Shown here: in pieces, positions 26,508-34,942 of the stretch
How the letters are laid out: each line of letters begins with the position of its first letter
Numbering within the stretch: position 1 is the first letter of the stretch
NCBI GenBank assembly: GCA_964405405.1
Contig: CAYONT010000002.1
Span: forward strand, 1 to 64,000
DNA: 64,000 nucleotides
From: CAMCYM01 sp964405405
Lineage (GTDB): Bacteria > Bacteroidota > Bacteroidia > Flavobacteriales_D > Sanyastnellaceae
Direction: 5' to 3'
Translations under genes and position numbers: made by a program
Notes under the pieces: generated by a model
Database searches by the model: none
What the model was told of the DNA's origin: nothing
Seen by the model: only the letters and a program-made list of their open reading frames with translations

Positions 26508-27206
26508 TCATCCTTGGAAAAGAAAATGGTTTGGTCCTACAATCCCAGACCTTACAGCATACATAACGACAGATGCAGTGTTTTTTACGCCCAATTTGTG
26601 CATGATGTTCTTCCGGTGGGTATGAACGGTATGCACACTCAAAAACAAACGGTTGGCGATGACCAGATTCGTGTGGCCCTCTGCAATTAATGCCAATATC
26701 TCTACTTCCCTGTCTGTTAGCACCACTCCATCACACCCCAAATCGCCCCCCTCCAATTCACCCAGTGGGAACCCCTCTCGCTTCAAAACATCTAATATTT
26801 GGCCACAATAAAACCGATTTCCATCCCCAACCACTTCCAAAGCCTCAAGAACCTCCCGAACATCGCAATCTTTCTTGATGTAACCCAACAATCCCAATCT
26901 CAAGGCCCTGAAAATCCCATTTGCCGTACCGGCCTCCGTCATGGCCATGAAATGGGTTTCAGGAGAAATTTGCTTCCCCAACCGAATCGACTCCATAGAG
27001 AACCCACAGCCCAAAAAATCAATGACTACCAAATCGGGCTTGAATCGACCAAGCATTTCCATGAGGGCGTCGTGGTGATCAGCTTCCCCCGCCCATTGGT
27101 AGGCCGTAAACTGGTTCACCAGTTGTGCCATTCCCAAACGAAAAACAGGGCTGCTATCGGCAACGGCAACCGTTCTTTGACTCGCTGGTGGCTTGGGGTT
27201 CCCCAT
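26508..27206 (-). CDS. LuxR/NarL-type response regulator
   Basis: 232 residues. The receiver domain (about 11-130) begins TVAVADSSPVFRLGM, where the second Asp of the usual acidic pair is Ser. The phospho-acceptor Asp is in LVVIDFLG, the Thr in MAMTEAG and the Lys in YIKKD, all as expected. The C-terminal LuxR HTH (about 165-228) reads VLTDREVEILALIAEGHTNL, then NRLFLSVHTVHTHRKNIMHK. No sensor kinase is adjacent. The ATG at 27206 is chosen because the receiver begins soon after. It lies 22 nt downstream of rnz on the same strand. Confidence 0.88.
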   Translation of the reverse strand: MGNPKPPASQRTVAVADSSPVFRLGMAQLVNQFTAYQWAGEADHHDALMEMLGRFKPDLVVIDFLGCGFSMESIRLGKQISPETHFMAMTEAGTANGIFRALRLGLLGYIKKDCDVREVLEALEVVGDGNRFYCGQILDVLKREGFPLGELEGGDLGCDGVVLTDREVEILALIAEGHTNLVIANRLFLSVHTVHTHRKNIMHKLGVKNTASVVMYAVRSGIVGPNHFLFQG

Positions 27207-27228
27207 GGAGCAAAAATAAGTCAGGAAT

Positions 27229-28176
27229 TCAATTGGGCTTCTCTTGCTCTCGAGCTTCCAATGGAAGTATCCAACGGCTGCCATCGGAGGCCAAACTGAC
27301 CCGTGAGAAAATGGCTTCCGCTTCAGATCGTAGTCTCGTCAGATCCCGATAGCGGTTGGAAAAATGGCCCAAGATCAACTGATGGACCTCGGCCTCTCGT
27401 GCTACCCTAGCTGCATCCTCTGCTGTGCTGTGACCTGTTGATCGAGCCCGATCGCGATGCTCTGCTGCGAAGGTGGCTTCATGATAAAGGATCTGGGCAC
27501 CACGCGCTGCACGTACCACACTATCTGAGAAGGAGGTGTCAGAGGAGTACACATAAGCTCTCCTCTGGTGCGGGGGGTAACAACAGGCTTCAGGAGTTAG
27601 TATTTCCCCGCTGTTCAGCTGTATCGTCTGTCCTGATTTGAGCGCAAGCAATTGGCTCCTTTCTAACTTCATGGCTGCGACCCGCTCTTTGCGAATTCGA
27701 AGTGGCATGCGCTTCTCTTCGAATCGGAATCCCCACGTTGGAACCCGATGCTTTGTCGGAAAGGCAAACACTTCATACCGGGAGGATTCAAAGACCAATT
27801 CGAATTCCTTATCACCACTGAGGTGAAAGAAATGCAATGGAAAACGAAGATAGGTGTGTGTAAGCCTGTGGATCTCACGTACCAGAATCTCCAACTCCGG
27901 GGGACCGAACAACATCAAAGGTTTGGTCCTCCCTAAAAGATTCATGCTTCCAAGCAGCCCAGGCAGTCCCAAAAAGTGATCGCCATGCAAGTGGGAGATG
28001 AAAACTTTGGATACTCTGTTCCAAGGCACTCCCATTGCGCGAAGCCTAGATTGAACCCCCTCCCCCGCGTCTATCAACATCCAATCTTCATGGATATTCA
28101 GCGCTTGAGAAGTGGTTGCAAACCTGTCATTGGGGGCAGCTGCACCAGCACCTAAAATGCAAAGCTCGAATCGCAT
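27229..28176 (-). CDS. rnz: Ribonuclease Z
   Basis: 315 residues. Metallo-beta-lactamase fold with RNase Z motifs: ILGAGAAAPNDRFATTSQAL, the metal motif HLHGDH, FPTKHRVPTWGFRFEE, YSSDTSFSDSV, LYHEATF with STAEDAARVA, and the final LILGHFSNRY. It is an endonuclease that matures tRNA 3' ends where CCA is not encoded, consistent with the CCA-less tRNA-Ser at the window start. The ATG at 28176 is used; a TTG three codons upstream is possible. It lies 53 nt after the T9SS gene and 22 nt before the response regulator. Confidence 0.95.
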   Translation of the reverse strand: MRFELCILGAGAAAPNDRFATTSQALNIHEDWMLIDAGEGVQSRLRAMGVPWNRVSKVFISHLHGDHFLGLPGLLGSMNLLGRTKPLMLFGPPELEILVREIHRLTHTYLRFPLHFFHLSGDKEFELVFESSRYEVFAFPTKHRVPTWGFRFEEKRMPLRIRKERVAAMKLERSQLLALKSGQTIQLNSGEILTPEACCYPPHQRRAYVYSSDTSFSDSVVRAARGAQILYHEATFAAEHRDRARSTGHSTAEDAARVAREAEVHQLILGHFSNRYRDLTRLRSEAEAIFSRVSLASDGSRWILPLEAREQEKPN

Positions 28177-28229
28177 TCGCCCCAAGAATCCAACAGCTCC
28201 GTTCTCAACCCAACACTAGAAAATCAAAA

Positions 28230-29021
28230 TCACTGAACCACGAGCTGGGTGCATTGCACACCCCCGAGCCCTTCCACGGCGACCACATATACGCCACGTG
28301 ACCATCCCAAGACTTGAAAACGGTGCGACTGATTTTCACCGAGCAGTGTTTCATAAACCACTCGACCAGTCAAATCTCTTACAGCAAGCCGTTCCGCATG
28401 AGCTGTGCTGACGGACACCCATTCCTCACTGGGATTTGGAAACAATGCCACGGAAGGCAACGCTGAATCAGATTCGGTAACCCCAATGACTGCCCCGTTG
28501 TCTTCAATGGTGAGTACATAACCAGAAAAACTATAGGGCTGCGGGATAGGAATGCCGAAGACCGTTACGTACGCTTGAACATCCAAGGTCATGTCAAACA
28601 CACCTATCTGATTCGGGGTACCTGTCAAAACCGCACAGTACTGCCCACCACCGTGGAAAGTACATGGGTTGGATGAAACACCATTGTTGTTGCAAACAAT
28701 CTCGAGGCCTACGTCGGAAAAGGAAAAAGTGCTGCCCGTATTGGGATCTGTCAAAGTTGCAGTCGTCAGAATGATGCTATCCAATGGGAGCGTGAATGCA
28801 GGATCAATGGCTGAAGCATCCACGGGGACCAAAACGTGGAAAACGTCTTCGTAAAACTCATTCAAAAAGGCGGCATCAAATTGTTCTCCGATGGTCGCAT
28901 CTGGTGAAGCACCATACAGGGAAGTACCAAAGTCAAAATCAGCTGTGCATTGTGCAATGGATGCAACGGTAGTTCCCAAGCCCAATGCGAGTGCGATAAT
29001 CTGTTTCATTTCAAATTTCAT
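28230..29021 (-). CDS. T9SS type A cargo protein of unknown function
   Basis: 263 residues. The signal peptide (MKQIIALALGLGTTVASIAQ) precedes an acidic beta-rich domain of about 155 residues containing CNNNGVSSNPCTFHGGGQYC. A C-terminal sorting domain follows, with SVALFPNPSEEW, VRDLTGRVVYE and SRGVYVVAVEGL. The middle domain is not recognised. Two starts are possible: 29021, with GGAG 10 nt upstream and an 11-nt overlap with the STAS gene, or 29009, 1 nt after the STAS stop. It sits between the STAS and rnz genes, which are often neighbours in Bacteroidota. Confidence 0.8.
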   Translation of the reverse strand: MKFEMKQIIALALGLGTTVASIAQCTADFDFGTSLYGASPDATIGEQFDAAFLNEFYEDVFHVLVPVDASAIDPAFTLPLDSIILTTATLTDPNTGSTFSFSDVGLEIVCNNNGVSSNPCTFHGGGQYCAVLTGTPNQIGVFDMTLDVQAYVTVFGIPIPQPYSFSGYVLTIEDNGAVIGVTESDSALPSVALFPNPSEEWVSVSTAHAERLAVRDLTGRVVYETLLGENQSHRFQVLGWSRGVYVVAVEGLGGVQCTQLVVQ

Positions 29022-29394
29022 TTGAGTCGTTCTCCAAATTCCGTTCCGTGGAATCCATGACCAAGAAATCAAAACCTTCTGTTGCCGTCGGCGTAATCTC
29101 GAGTACCCGATCCAATTGGCTAATTTCAATGAGTTTCGCGACGGATGGCTGCAATCCACTCAGGACAAAACAACCATTCGCATCTCGGCAAAGCCGATTC
29201 CCGATCAAAACTGCAGACAAACCAGAGCTATCGCAATAACGCGTTGAACTCAAATCCAAAAGAATTTCTCGAATTCCTTGCTTATTCAGCATGACGAATT
29301 CGGCTTTCAACTCCGGTGCATGGAGTGCATCCAACTTCTCAACATGAGAAGTCACGACAGCAATGGTTTCCCTGAGCTCGGTAGAAAATTTCAT
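29011..29394 (-). CDS. STAS-domain protein (anti-sigma-factor antagonist-like)
   Basis: 127 residues, essentially one STAS domain (about 1-110): EILLDLSSTRYCDSSGLSAV with the DSSG motif at 55-58 that carries the phosphorylatable serine in SpoIIAA-type proteins, and FVLSGLQPSVAKLIEISQLD further on. The C-terminal 15 residues are charged. In SpoIIAA-like systems it binds an anti-sigma kinase; no kinase or alternative sigma factor is in this window. The ATG at 29394 gives a normal N-terminus. It lies 43 nt after pyrB; a TATATTTA box (about 29411-29418, minus strand) could drive it separately. Confidence 0.88.
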   Translation of the reverse strand: MKFSTELRETIAVVTSHVEKLDALHAPELKAEFVMLNKQGIREILLDLSSTRYCDSSGLSAVLIGNRLCRDANGCFVLSGLQPSVAKLIEISQLDRVLEITPTATEGFDFLVMDSTERNLENDSNEI

Positions 29395-29437
29395 GAATCT
29401 GTTTCTTGGGGTTAAATATAGCCTTTTCCCTCCATTT

Positions 29438-30373
29438 CTACTTTCGACCTGCGAGAAGGTAGAGTACCGCCATGCGAACGGCAACACCGTTTTCTACTTG
29501 CTCCAAGATCAGCGAATGCTCACCATCCGCCACGGCCCCGGTCAATTCTACACCCCGATTGATCGGGCCCGGATGCATGATGACCAAGTCCTTTTTGAGC
29601 CGTGAGAGGCGATTTTCGTTCAATCCGAAGTGGGTGGCATATTCCCTCAAGCTCGGAAAATAAGGAATACCCTGGGATGAGTCTTGACGCTCCAACTGGA
29701 TTCGGAGCATGTTCACCACATCACAGGATCCCAAGGTCGCATCCAAATCACAGCTTACTTCGACCCCCAATGATTCGATGTGCTTTGGAAGAAATGTCCT
29801 CGGGCCACATACGACCACCTTCGCCCCCAACAGGTTCAACAACAGTATATTCGAAATGGCCACCCGGCTGTGGCGGATGTCCCCAACAATGGCTACCCGC
29901 AAACCACGCAGAGAGCCGAAGCGTTGCAAAAGTGAAAACGCATCGAGCAAGGCCTGGGTCGGGTGTTCATGCGTTCCATCTCCGGCATTGATGATTTGCG
30001 TGTTGACCCGAGAGCGCAGGTAGGCTGCTGCACCTGGCAAGGGATGCCGCATGACCACCATGTCCACTTTCATGGCCAAGATGTTATTCACGGTATCCAC
30101 AAGGGTTTCGCCTTTGGAAACAGATGAGGCAGCAGCTGAAAAATTCACCACATCAGCGGATAGTCTCTTTTCCGCCAATTCGAATGACAGTCGTGTACGC
30201 GTTGAATTCTCGAAAAATAGATTGACAATGGTCAAATCGCGCAGGGAAGGAACCTTCTTGATGGGACGATTCAACACATCCTTAAACTCCGCAGCCGTCT
30301 GAAAAATCAGTGCGCAGTCCTCTGCATTGAGATCACGTATGCTGAGCAGATGCCGAGTAGATAGAGCCCTCAT
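29438..30373 (-). CDS. pyrB: Aspartate carbamoyltransferase, catalytic chain
   Basis: 311 residues, normal length. Motifs: carbamoyl-phosphate site FFENSTRTRLSFELA, FSAAASSVSKGETLVDT, NAGDGTHEHPTQALLDAF, VGDIRHSRVAISN and MHPGPINRGVEL. It catalyses carbamoyl phosphate + aspartate to carbamoyl-aspartate in pyrimidine synthesis. No PyrI regulatory chain is nearby. Its ATG overlaps the pyrR stop by 4 nt, so the two are translationally coupled. Confidence 0.97.
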   Translation of the reverse strand: MRALSTRHLLSIRDLNAEDCALIFQTAAEFKDVLNRPIKKVPSLRDLTIVNLFFENSTRTRLSFELAEKRLSADVVNFSAAASSVSKGETLVDTVNNILAMKVDMVVMRHPLPGAAAYLRSRVNTQIINAGDGTHEHPTQALLDAFSLLQRFGSLRGLRVAIVGDIRHSRVAISNILLLNLLGAKVVVCGPRTFLPKHIESLGVEVSCDLDATLGSCDVVNMLRIQLERQDSSQGIPYFPSLREYATHFGLNENRLSRLKKDLVIMHPGPINRGVELTGAVADGEHSLILEQVENGVAVRMAVLYLLAGRK

Positions 30374-30915
30374 TGTGGCTTTTCGTTGAGCAATTCGACA
30401 AAATCCGCGCGTTCATCATCAGACCAATGAACCTTCACAAATTGTGCATCGATGGAATCCACCGTGAGTCCGACAAATTGCGGCTCAATAGGTAACTCCC
30501 TGTGAAATCGCCTATCAATCAAAACCAAGAGTTCAACAGATCGTGGACGACCAAAAGCCAACAATGCCTCCATGGCTGCTCGTACGGTTCTCCCAGTATA
30601 TAACACATCATCGATCAATACCACCCTGCTGTCTTCGACCAAAAATGGCATGTGGTTTACGCTAGGTGCAAGGGGATGCTCTCTCCGCCGAAAATCATCG
30701 CGATGAAACGTCACATCCAATGCCCCCCATTCGACCTTTCTGGAAGAATCCAATTGCTCCAACCGATTGAATATACGCTCCGCCAGAATCCCACCACGAG
30801 GCTGGATACCCACCAAAGCCAGAGGTTGGGCATGATCTTCTTCGAGCAACTGGTGGGCCAATCGGTCCAGGATCCTTTCAAACAAGGGTGGATCAATCAG
30901 AAATTGCTTGTCCAT
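30370..30915 (-). CDS. pyrR: Bifunctional pyrimidine regulator / uracil phosphoribosyltransferase PyrR
   Basis: 181 residues. The PRPP-binding loop is VVLIDDVLYTGRTVRAAMEA; LALVGIQPRGGILAERI and SVELLVLIDRRFHRELPIEP are also typical. The family both attenuates pyr operons by RNA binding (in Bacillus) and has UPRTase activity. No attenuator resembling the Bacillus type is visible in the 60 nt before it; the only hairpin there is the rpsA terminator. The ATG at 30915 is used; a GTG lies six codons upstream. First gene of a pyrR-pyrB operon. Confidence 0.92.
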   Translation of the reverse strand: MDKQFLIDPPLFERILDRLAHQLLEEDHAQPLALVGIQPRGGILAERIFNRLEQLDSSRKVEWGALDVTFHRDDFRRREHPLAPSVNHMPFLVEDSRVVLIDDVLYTGRTVRAAMEALLAFGRPRSVELLVLIDRRFHRELPIEPQFVGLTVDSIDAQFVKVHWSDDERADFVELLNEKPQ

Positions 30916-30933
30916 GGGGCGAAGATAGGGCAC

Positions 30934-30963
30934 AAAAAAAGGGAGGCGATTCGCCTCCCTTTT
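30934..30963 (-). terminator. Rho-independent terminator of rpsA
   Basis: Stem GGGAGGCG/CGCCTCCC extended by A/T pairs, with a T run on the minus strand (seven A on the plus strand). It starts 13 nt after the rpsA stop and separates rpsA from pyrR. Confidence 0.9.
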
Positions 30964-30975
30964 GTCGGTTTCTCA

Positions 30976-33036
30976 TCAAGATTCAGATTCGGAATCCGTT
31001 GAATCAGCTTCGGGAGCATCTTCAGGTGTCTCTTCGGTAGGCGACTCAACCGCGGCGGGTTTGGCTTTCGTTGCCTTTGTCTTGGTACCCGCTTCTTCCT
31101 CCATTTGTTCCTTCAGAGCAGAAAGAACGGAGAGGTCTCCGAAAGTGGTCTTTTCAATGTTTGCGTTGACCTCTTCCATCATTCGGGTTGAGCTACCTGA
31201 CGCCCCGGAAGCAGCCGTACGCGGCTTCTTCTCATCCTTCTTTTTGGGCGCCTCTTCGTAAGTCCGCATGTGGCTCACGGTGATTCGCTTGGCATTCCGG
31301 TTGAATTCCAACACAACAAACTCTCCAGACTCATCCACTTGCATGGTCGTTCCGTCTTCCTTCTGCAAATGTTTCGTGTGGCAAGCACCTTCCAATCCAT
31401 ACGGAAGTGCCACCAAAGCCTGGTTTCCATCAATCTTCACGACCGTTGCAGTGTGTGAAGAACCAACAGCGAAAATGGTTTCAAACACTTCCCATGGGTT
31501 CTCCTCCAACTGCTTGTGCCCCAAACTCATGCGGCGTTGGTCAACATCCAATTCCAAGACAACCACTTCAATGGGATCTCCAACATTGCAGAATTCAGAG
31601 GGGTGCTTGATTTTCTTGGACCAGCTCAAATCCGAAATGTGCACAAGTCCATCGATGCCTTCCTCTAGCTCCACGAAGAGACCAAAGTTGGTGAAGTTTC
31701 GCACGGTGCCTTTTTGCTTGGATCCCACAGGATAGCGCGAGGCGATATCCATCCAAGGGTCTTGCTTCAATTGCTTCAGACCCAGAGACATTCTCCTTTC
31801 TTCCCGGTCAATATTCAGCACGATGCATTCGATCTCATCCCCCACCTTCAAGAAATCTTGGGCACTACGCAAGTGCTGCGACCAAGAAATTTCGGAAACG
31901 TGCAAAAGGCCTTCCACGCCTGGTGCGATTTCCACAAATGCACCGTAGTCAGCCAAGACAACCACTTTACCCTTGACACGGGAACCTTCAACCAGTTCTT
32001 CAGTCAAAGCATCCCAAGGATGGGCGGTGAGTTGCTTCATCCCCAGAGCAATCCGCTTCTTGTCGTCATCAAAGTCCAGGATAACCACATTGATCTTGTC
32101 ATCCAAATTGACAAGTTCTTCTGGATGATTCACGCGACCCCAGCTCATGTCCGTGATGTGCACCAATCCATCTACCCCTCCCAAATCAACAAACACACCA
32201 TAAGAGGTGACGTTCTTCACCGTTCCTTCCAACACCTGGCCCTTTTCCAATCCAGAAATGATCACGCGCTTTTGCTCCTCCAACTCAGCTTCAATAAGTG
32301 CCTTGTGGGAGACGACCACATTCTTGAATTCTTGGTTGATTTTGACAACCTTGAACTCCATCTGCTTCCCGACATAAACATCAAAATCGCGAATCGGCTT
32401 CACATCCACTTGAGAGCCAGGAAGGAACGCCTCGATGCCGAAGACATCCACAATCAAGCCACCTTTGGTTCGGCACTTGATTTCGCCACGAATGATCAAA
32501 TCCTGCTCCTTCGCCTCGTTGATCTTATCCCAGGCACTGAATACCCGAGCTGTACGGTGGGAAACCACCAACTGGCCGTTCTTGTCTTCTTGCCGCTCAA
32601 CATAAATGGGTACGATGTCGCCGGGCTTCAAATCCGGGTTGTACCGGAACTCACTTGCGCTGACTACACCTTCTGATTTGTAACCAATGTTGATGACAAC
32701 CTCTTTCTTCGAAACACTGAGCACTGTACCGTCAATCACCTCACGTTCGTTGATCAGGTTCAAGGATTCGGCGTACGCCGATTCCAACTGCGCTCTGTCT
32801 TTTTGCTCATCAACTGTAGCACCTGCTTCGTAACCCTCCCAATCAAACGCACCCGGAACAGCAAGGTCGGGACGCGATTTCAAAACGGTTTTTTCCAGCT
32901 TCGTTTTGGAAGGAGCTGGAGGAATGACTGCGGGAATAGCCGCAGTTTCAGAGGAAGCAACTGATGGCTCAGCTGCTGGTTGTTGAACTTCGCCGGCCAA
33001 CTGCTCAGCGTTTTCGTTCTGGGTTTCTTCGCTCAT
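30976..33036 (-). CDS. rpsA: 30S ribosomal protein S1
   Basis: 686 residues. An acidic, Ala/Glu-rich N-terminus (about 1-85) precedes six S1 RNA-binding domains, for example DGTVLSVSKKEVVINIGYKS, GTVKNVTSYGVFVDLGGVDG, GKVVVLADYGAFVEIAPGVE and GTVRNFTNFGLFVELEEGID. A Lys-rich then acidic tail (about 610-686) ends in repeated Glu/Ser. S1 recruits mRNAs to the 30S subunit, important where Shine-Dalgarno sequences are weak as in Bacteroidota. The ATG at 33036 (MSEETQNEN) is used; an upstream in-frame TTG is unlikely. The extended N- and C-terminal tails are typical of the phylum. Confidence 0.96.
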   Translation of the reverse strand: MSEETQNENAEQLAGEVQQPAAEPSVASSETAAIPAVIPPAPSKTKLEKTVLKSRPDLAVPGAFDWEGYEAGATVDEQKDRAQLESAYAESLNLINEREVIDGTVLSVSKKEVVINIGYKSEGVVSASEFRYNPDLKPGDIVPIYVERQEDKNGQLVVSHRTARVFSAWDKINEAKEQDLIIRGEIKCRTKGGLIVDVFGIEAFLPGSQVDVKPIRDFDVYVGKQMEFKVVKINQEFKNVVVSHKALIEAELEEQKRVIISGLEKGQVLEGTVKNVTSYGVFVDLGGVDGLVHITDMSWGRVNHPEELVNLDDKINVVILDFDDDKKRIALGMKQLTAHPWDALTEELVEGSRVKGKVVVLADYGAFVEIAPGVEGLLHVSEISWSQHLRSAQDFLKVGDEIECIVLNIDREERRMSLGLKQLKQDPWMDIASRYPVGSKQKGTVRNFTNFGLFVELEEGIDGLVHISDLSWSKKIKHPSEFCNVGDPIEVVVLELDVDQRRMSLGHKQLEENPWEVFETIFAVGSSHTATVVKIDGNQALVALPYGLEGACHTKHLQKEDGTTMQVDESGEFVVLEFNRNAKRITVSHMRTYEEAPKKKDEKKPRTAASGASGSSTRMMEEVNANIEKTTFGDLSVLSALKEQMEEEAGTKTKATKAKPAAVESPTEETPEDAPEADSTDSESES

Positions 33037-33119
33037 GCGTCCCAGTTGATGTTTGTACAATCAGAAGTCGGGTTCTGATTGAGGGTTGAAAAGGCTGCAC
33101 CCGAGCAGCTTAAGGGCCG

Positions 33120-33127
33120 CGAAATTA
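33120..33127 (-). promoter_or_regulatory. Candidate rpsA -7 box (TAATTTCG on minus strand)
   Basis: The same octamer as at gyrA, 84 nt upstream of the rpsA ATG, with a TTG 13 nt further upstream. It would give a leader of roughly 75 nt. Confidence 0.35.
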
Positions 33128-33167
33128 CGCAAAAAATCAGCAACTGCCACTATCGGGCGAAATGAGT

Positions 33168-34865
33168 TTAGCCTTGAACAACAATCTTTTGAACATAAGA
33201 ACCTGAAGCCTTCCCATCTTCAACCCACCGAACCAAGTAGATTCCGGGAGCAAACGGTGTCCAATTCTCCCCAGCTTTTATGTCACATATCCACCGACCT
33301 AAGCCGTCAAAGATGCGCGCCGCTGCAGGAAGAGCCACGGAATTTCCAGCCTTGATGGGATTCGGCAGCAACCTATCTGGATGAGAGGGCGCCCATGCAT
33401 CATGTAGGCCCACCACGGCACCCGAGTTGCTCGCTTCTGGAGTCGTTTCTAGAAATTGTACCCACGGCAAACCACCATCCGTCATCCTGCCCCAACTGAT
33501 GTCTGAGGGAAGTGCTGGAAAAAAAAGTGAATCCACCACTGTGAAGCCATCTGGAGAACGCAAAGCAAGATGTTCTCCTGTTGCTGTAAATCGGAATGTC
33601 ATGTGGTTCCAACCTTGGCTGGCATCATCGTCCGCCCAAAACAACTTGAAGCCCCCCGCAGGAATTACTGTGAATTCAGGTATTCCCACAGGCACCCGCC
33701 ACTTCATGGGCTGATCGAATGCATCCGTGAAATAATATCCAGCCAAATCGATGGCCTGGTTTCCCGCATTGTATACCTCAACCCAGTCCTCAAGTTGTCC
33801 CATCTCGTCGGAAATACCCGCGAGATTGGAAGATAGAACCTCATTGATCTTCAATGGACCTCCGGGAATCAAAATCAATTGGTTGGTCACTCCGGGTGTG
33901 GGAAATGCGAAATCGACCCAGGTGGGACTTCCATCAACCAGTGCGCCAAACGAGTGATCAGATGCCACCTCCTCCATCGTCCACTCATGAACCAGACCTC
34001 CGGAAGGTCCCAACAACCGAAAAACAACTGGGGATGGAGGCGAAAGCAAGGGCCAGACGAAGGACGTGTGGTTGCCACTCCCCGTTCCGTCCATGTAAAC
34101 CAGCAAAAAGCCGCCCGCTGGAACCGTGGTGGAAGCAGGCAAACTGGGCGGGAAAGTGTAGCTCCCGATGCCGTCTATTTCCAATGTGTAGTTTGCAAGC
34201 CAAACTTGATAAGGATTGGGATTGAAGATCTCCACCCACGGCAGGAATTGGCCCAACGCATTCGGCAGGGTCTGAGAGTTCAAAGCTTGGAATTCGTTGA
34301 AATACAGCTGCTCGGTGGATTGTTCTGTTGCCTGATTGGAAGACAAGGGTGTCGGTGATTCGAAAAACACCCAATCCGGACAAGCATCGCAACTACGTCC
34401 AAAGGAAATGTCCGCTTGTTGCGGGCCAAATGTTACCTCGTCGATGACCGTGGTACCATCTGGGGCGACCAACTGCAAGGTCTCACCGTCGCCACTCAAC
34501 TTAAAATCGGCGTGGTCCTCCCCTTGTACCAAGTCTCGATCACACCATACACGCAAAAAACCTCCGGGGAGTATGGTTGTGAGCCCCGGATTGGTTGACG
34601 GGAACTGCCACAAGGTGGGCACCGCAGGATCATCGGTCAAGTAGTATCCCGCAAGGTTCACAATTCCCCCCGGGTTGTATAACTCAATCCAATCCTCGTA
34701 CTCGAAGAAATCATCAGTGTCCGTGGATTGGTTGCTAGCCAACAATTCGTTGATCACGACTTGGCTCAATACCGTTGAAAAACAGCCACTTGAAATGACC
34801 AATATGAAGCAAATCCCCAACGAGTTTTGGGCTTTGCAGGCAATGGATGAGAAGAAGCGATTCAT
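33168..34865 (-). CDS. Lamin-tail-domain (LTD) protein, T9SS type A cargo
   Basis: 565 residues. The signal peptide (about 1-34, ending TVLSQ) is followed by three lamin tail domains: about 35-165 (VVINELLASNQSTDTDDFFE, then DWIELYNPGG), 185-320 (YFNEFQALNSQ, WVEIFNPNPY) and 350-480 (LKINEVLSSN, DWVEVYNAGN). Each has NLAGYYLTDD-like and PAGGFL(RL)VWCD(R)-like strands. A degenerate T9SS type A domain ends the protein (RLLPNPIKAG, RIFDGLGRWICD, APGIYLVRWVEDG). LTDs are immunoglobulin-like and common in secreted proteins of the phylum; the ligand is unknown. The ATG at 34865 precedes the signal peptide. It diverges from pruA across 77 nt. Confidence 0.85.
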   Translation of the reverse strand: MNRFFSSIACKAQNSLGICFILVISSGCFSTVLSQVVINELLASNQSTDTDDFFEYEDWIELYNPGGIVNLAGYYLTDDPAVPTLWQFPSTNPGLTTILPGGFLRVWCDRDLVQGEDHADFKLSGDGETLQLVAPDGTTVIDEVTFGPQQADISFGRSCDACPDWVFFESPTPLSSNQATEQSTEQLYFNEFQALNSQTLPNALGQFLPWVEIFNPNPYQVWLANYTLEIDGIGSYTFPPSLPASTTVPAGGFLLVYMDGTGSGNHTSFVWPLLSPPSPVVFRLLGPSGGLVHEWTMEEVASDHSFGALVDGSPTWVDFAFPTPGVTNQLILIPGGPLKINEVLSSNLAGISDEMGQLEDWVEVYNAGNQAIDLAGYYFTDAFDQPMKWRVPVGIPEFTVIPAGGFKLFWADDDASQGWNHMTFRFTATGEHLALRSPDGFTVVDSLFFPALPSDISWGRMTDGGLPWVQFLETTPEASNSGAVVGLHDAWAPSHPDRLLPNPIKAGNSVALPAAARIFDGLGRWICDIKAGENWTPFAPGIYLVRWVEDGKASGSYVQKIVVQG

Positions 34866-34916
34866 TCGGTGGTTTCGTTCGAGGCAAAGGTGCAAAAACT
34901 GGGGGCAGCTGCAGCG

Positions 34917-34924
34917 TAAATTTG
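34917..34924 (+). promoter_or_regulatory. Candidate pruA -7 box (TAAATTTG)
   Basis: A perfect TAnnTTTG match 18 nt before the pruA ATG, implying a very short leader. No TTTG at the classical -33 spacing. Confidence 0.45.
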
Positions 34925-34942
34925 GCCCAAACCCCCCACCCC

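Noticed and set aside
26495..26520. Hairpin CAAGG-ATGA-CCTTG as terminator of the response regulator gene
   Set aside because: Stem too short and no T run follows.
30916..30975. PyrR attenuator before pyrR
   Set aside because: The only hairpin is a symmetrical terminator fitting rpsA; there is no antiterminator or PyrR-binding loop.
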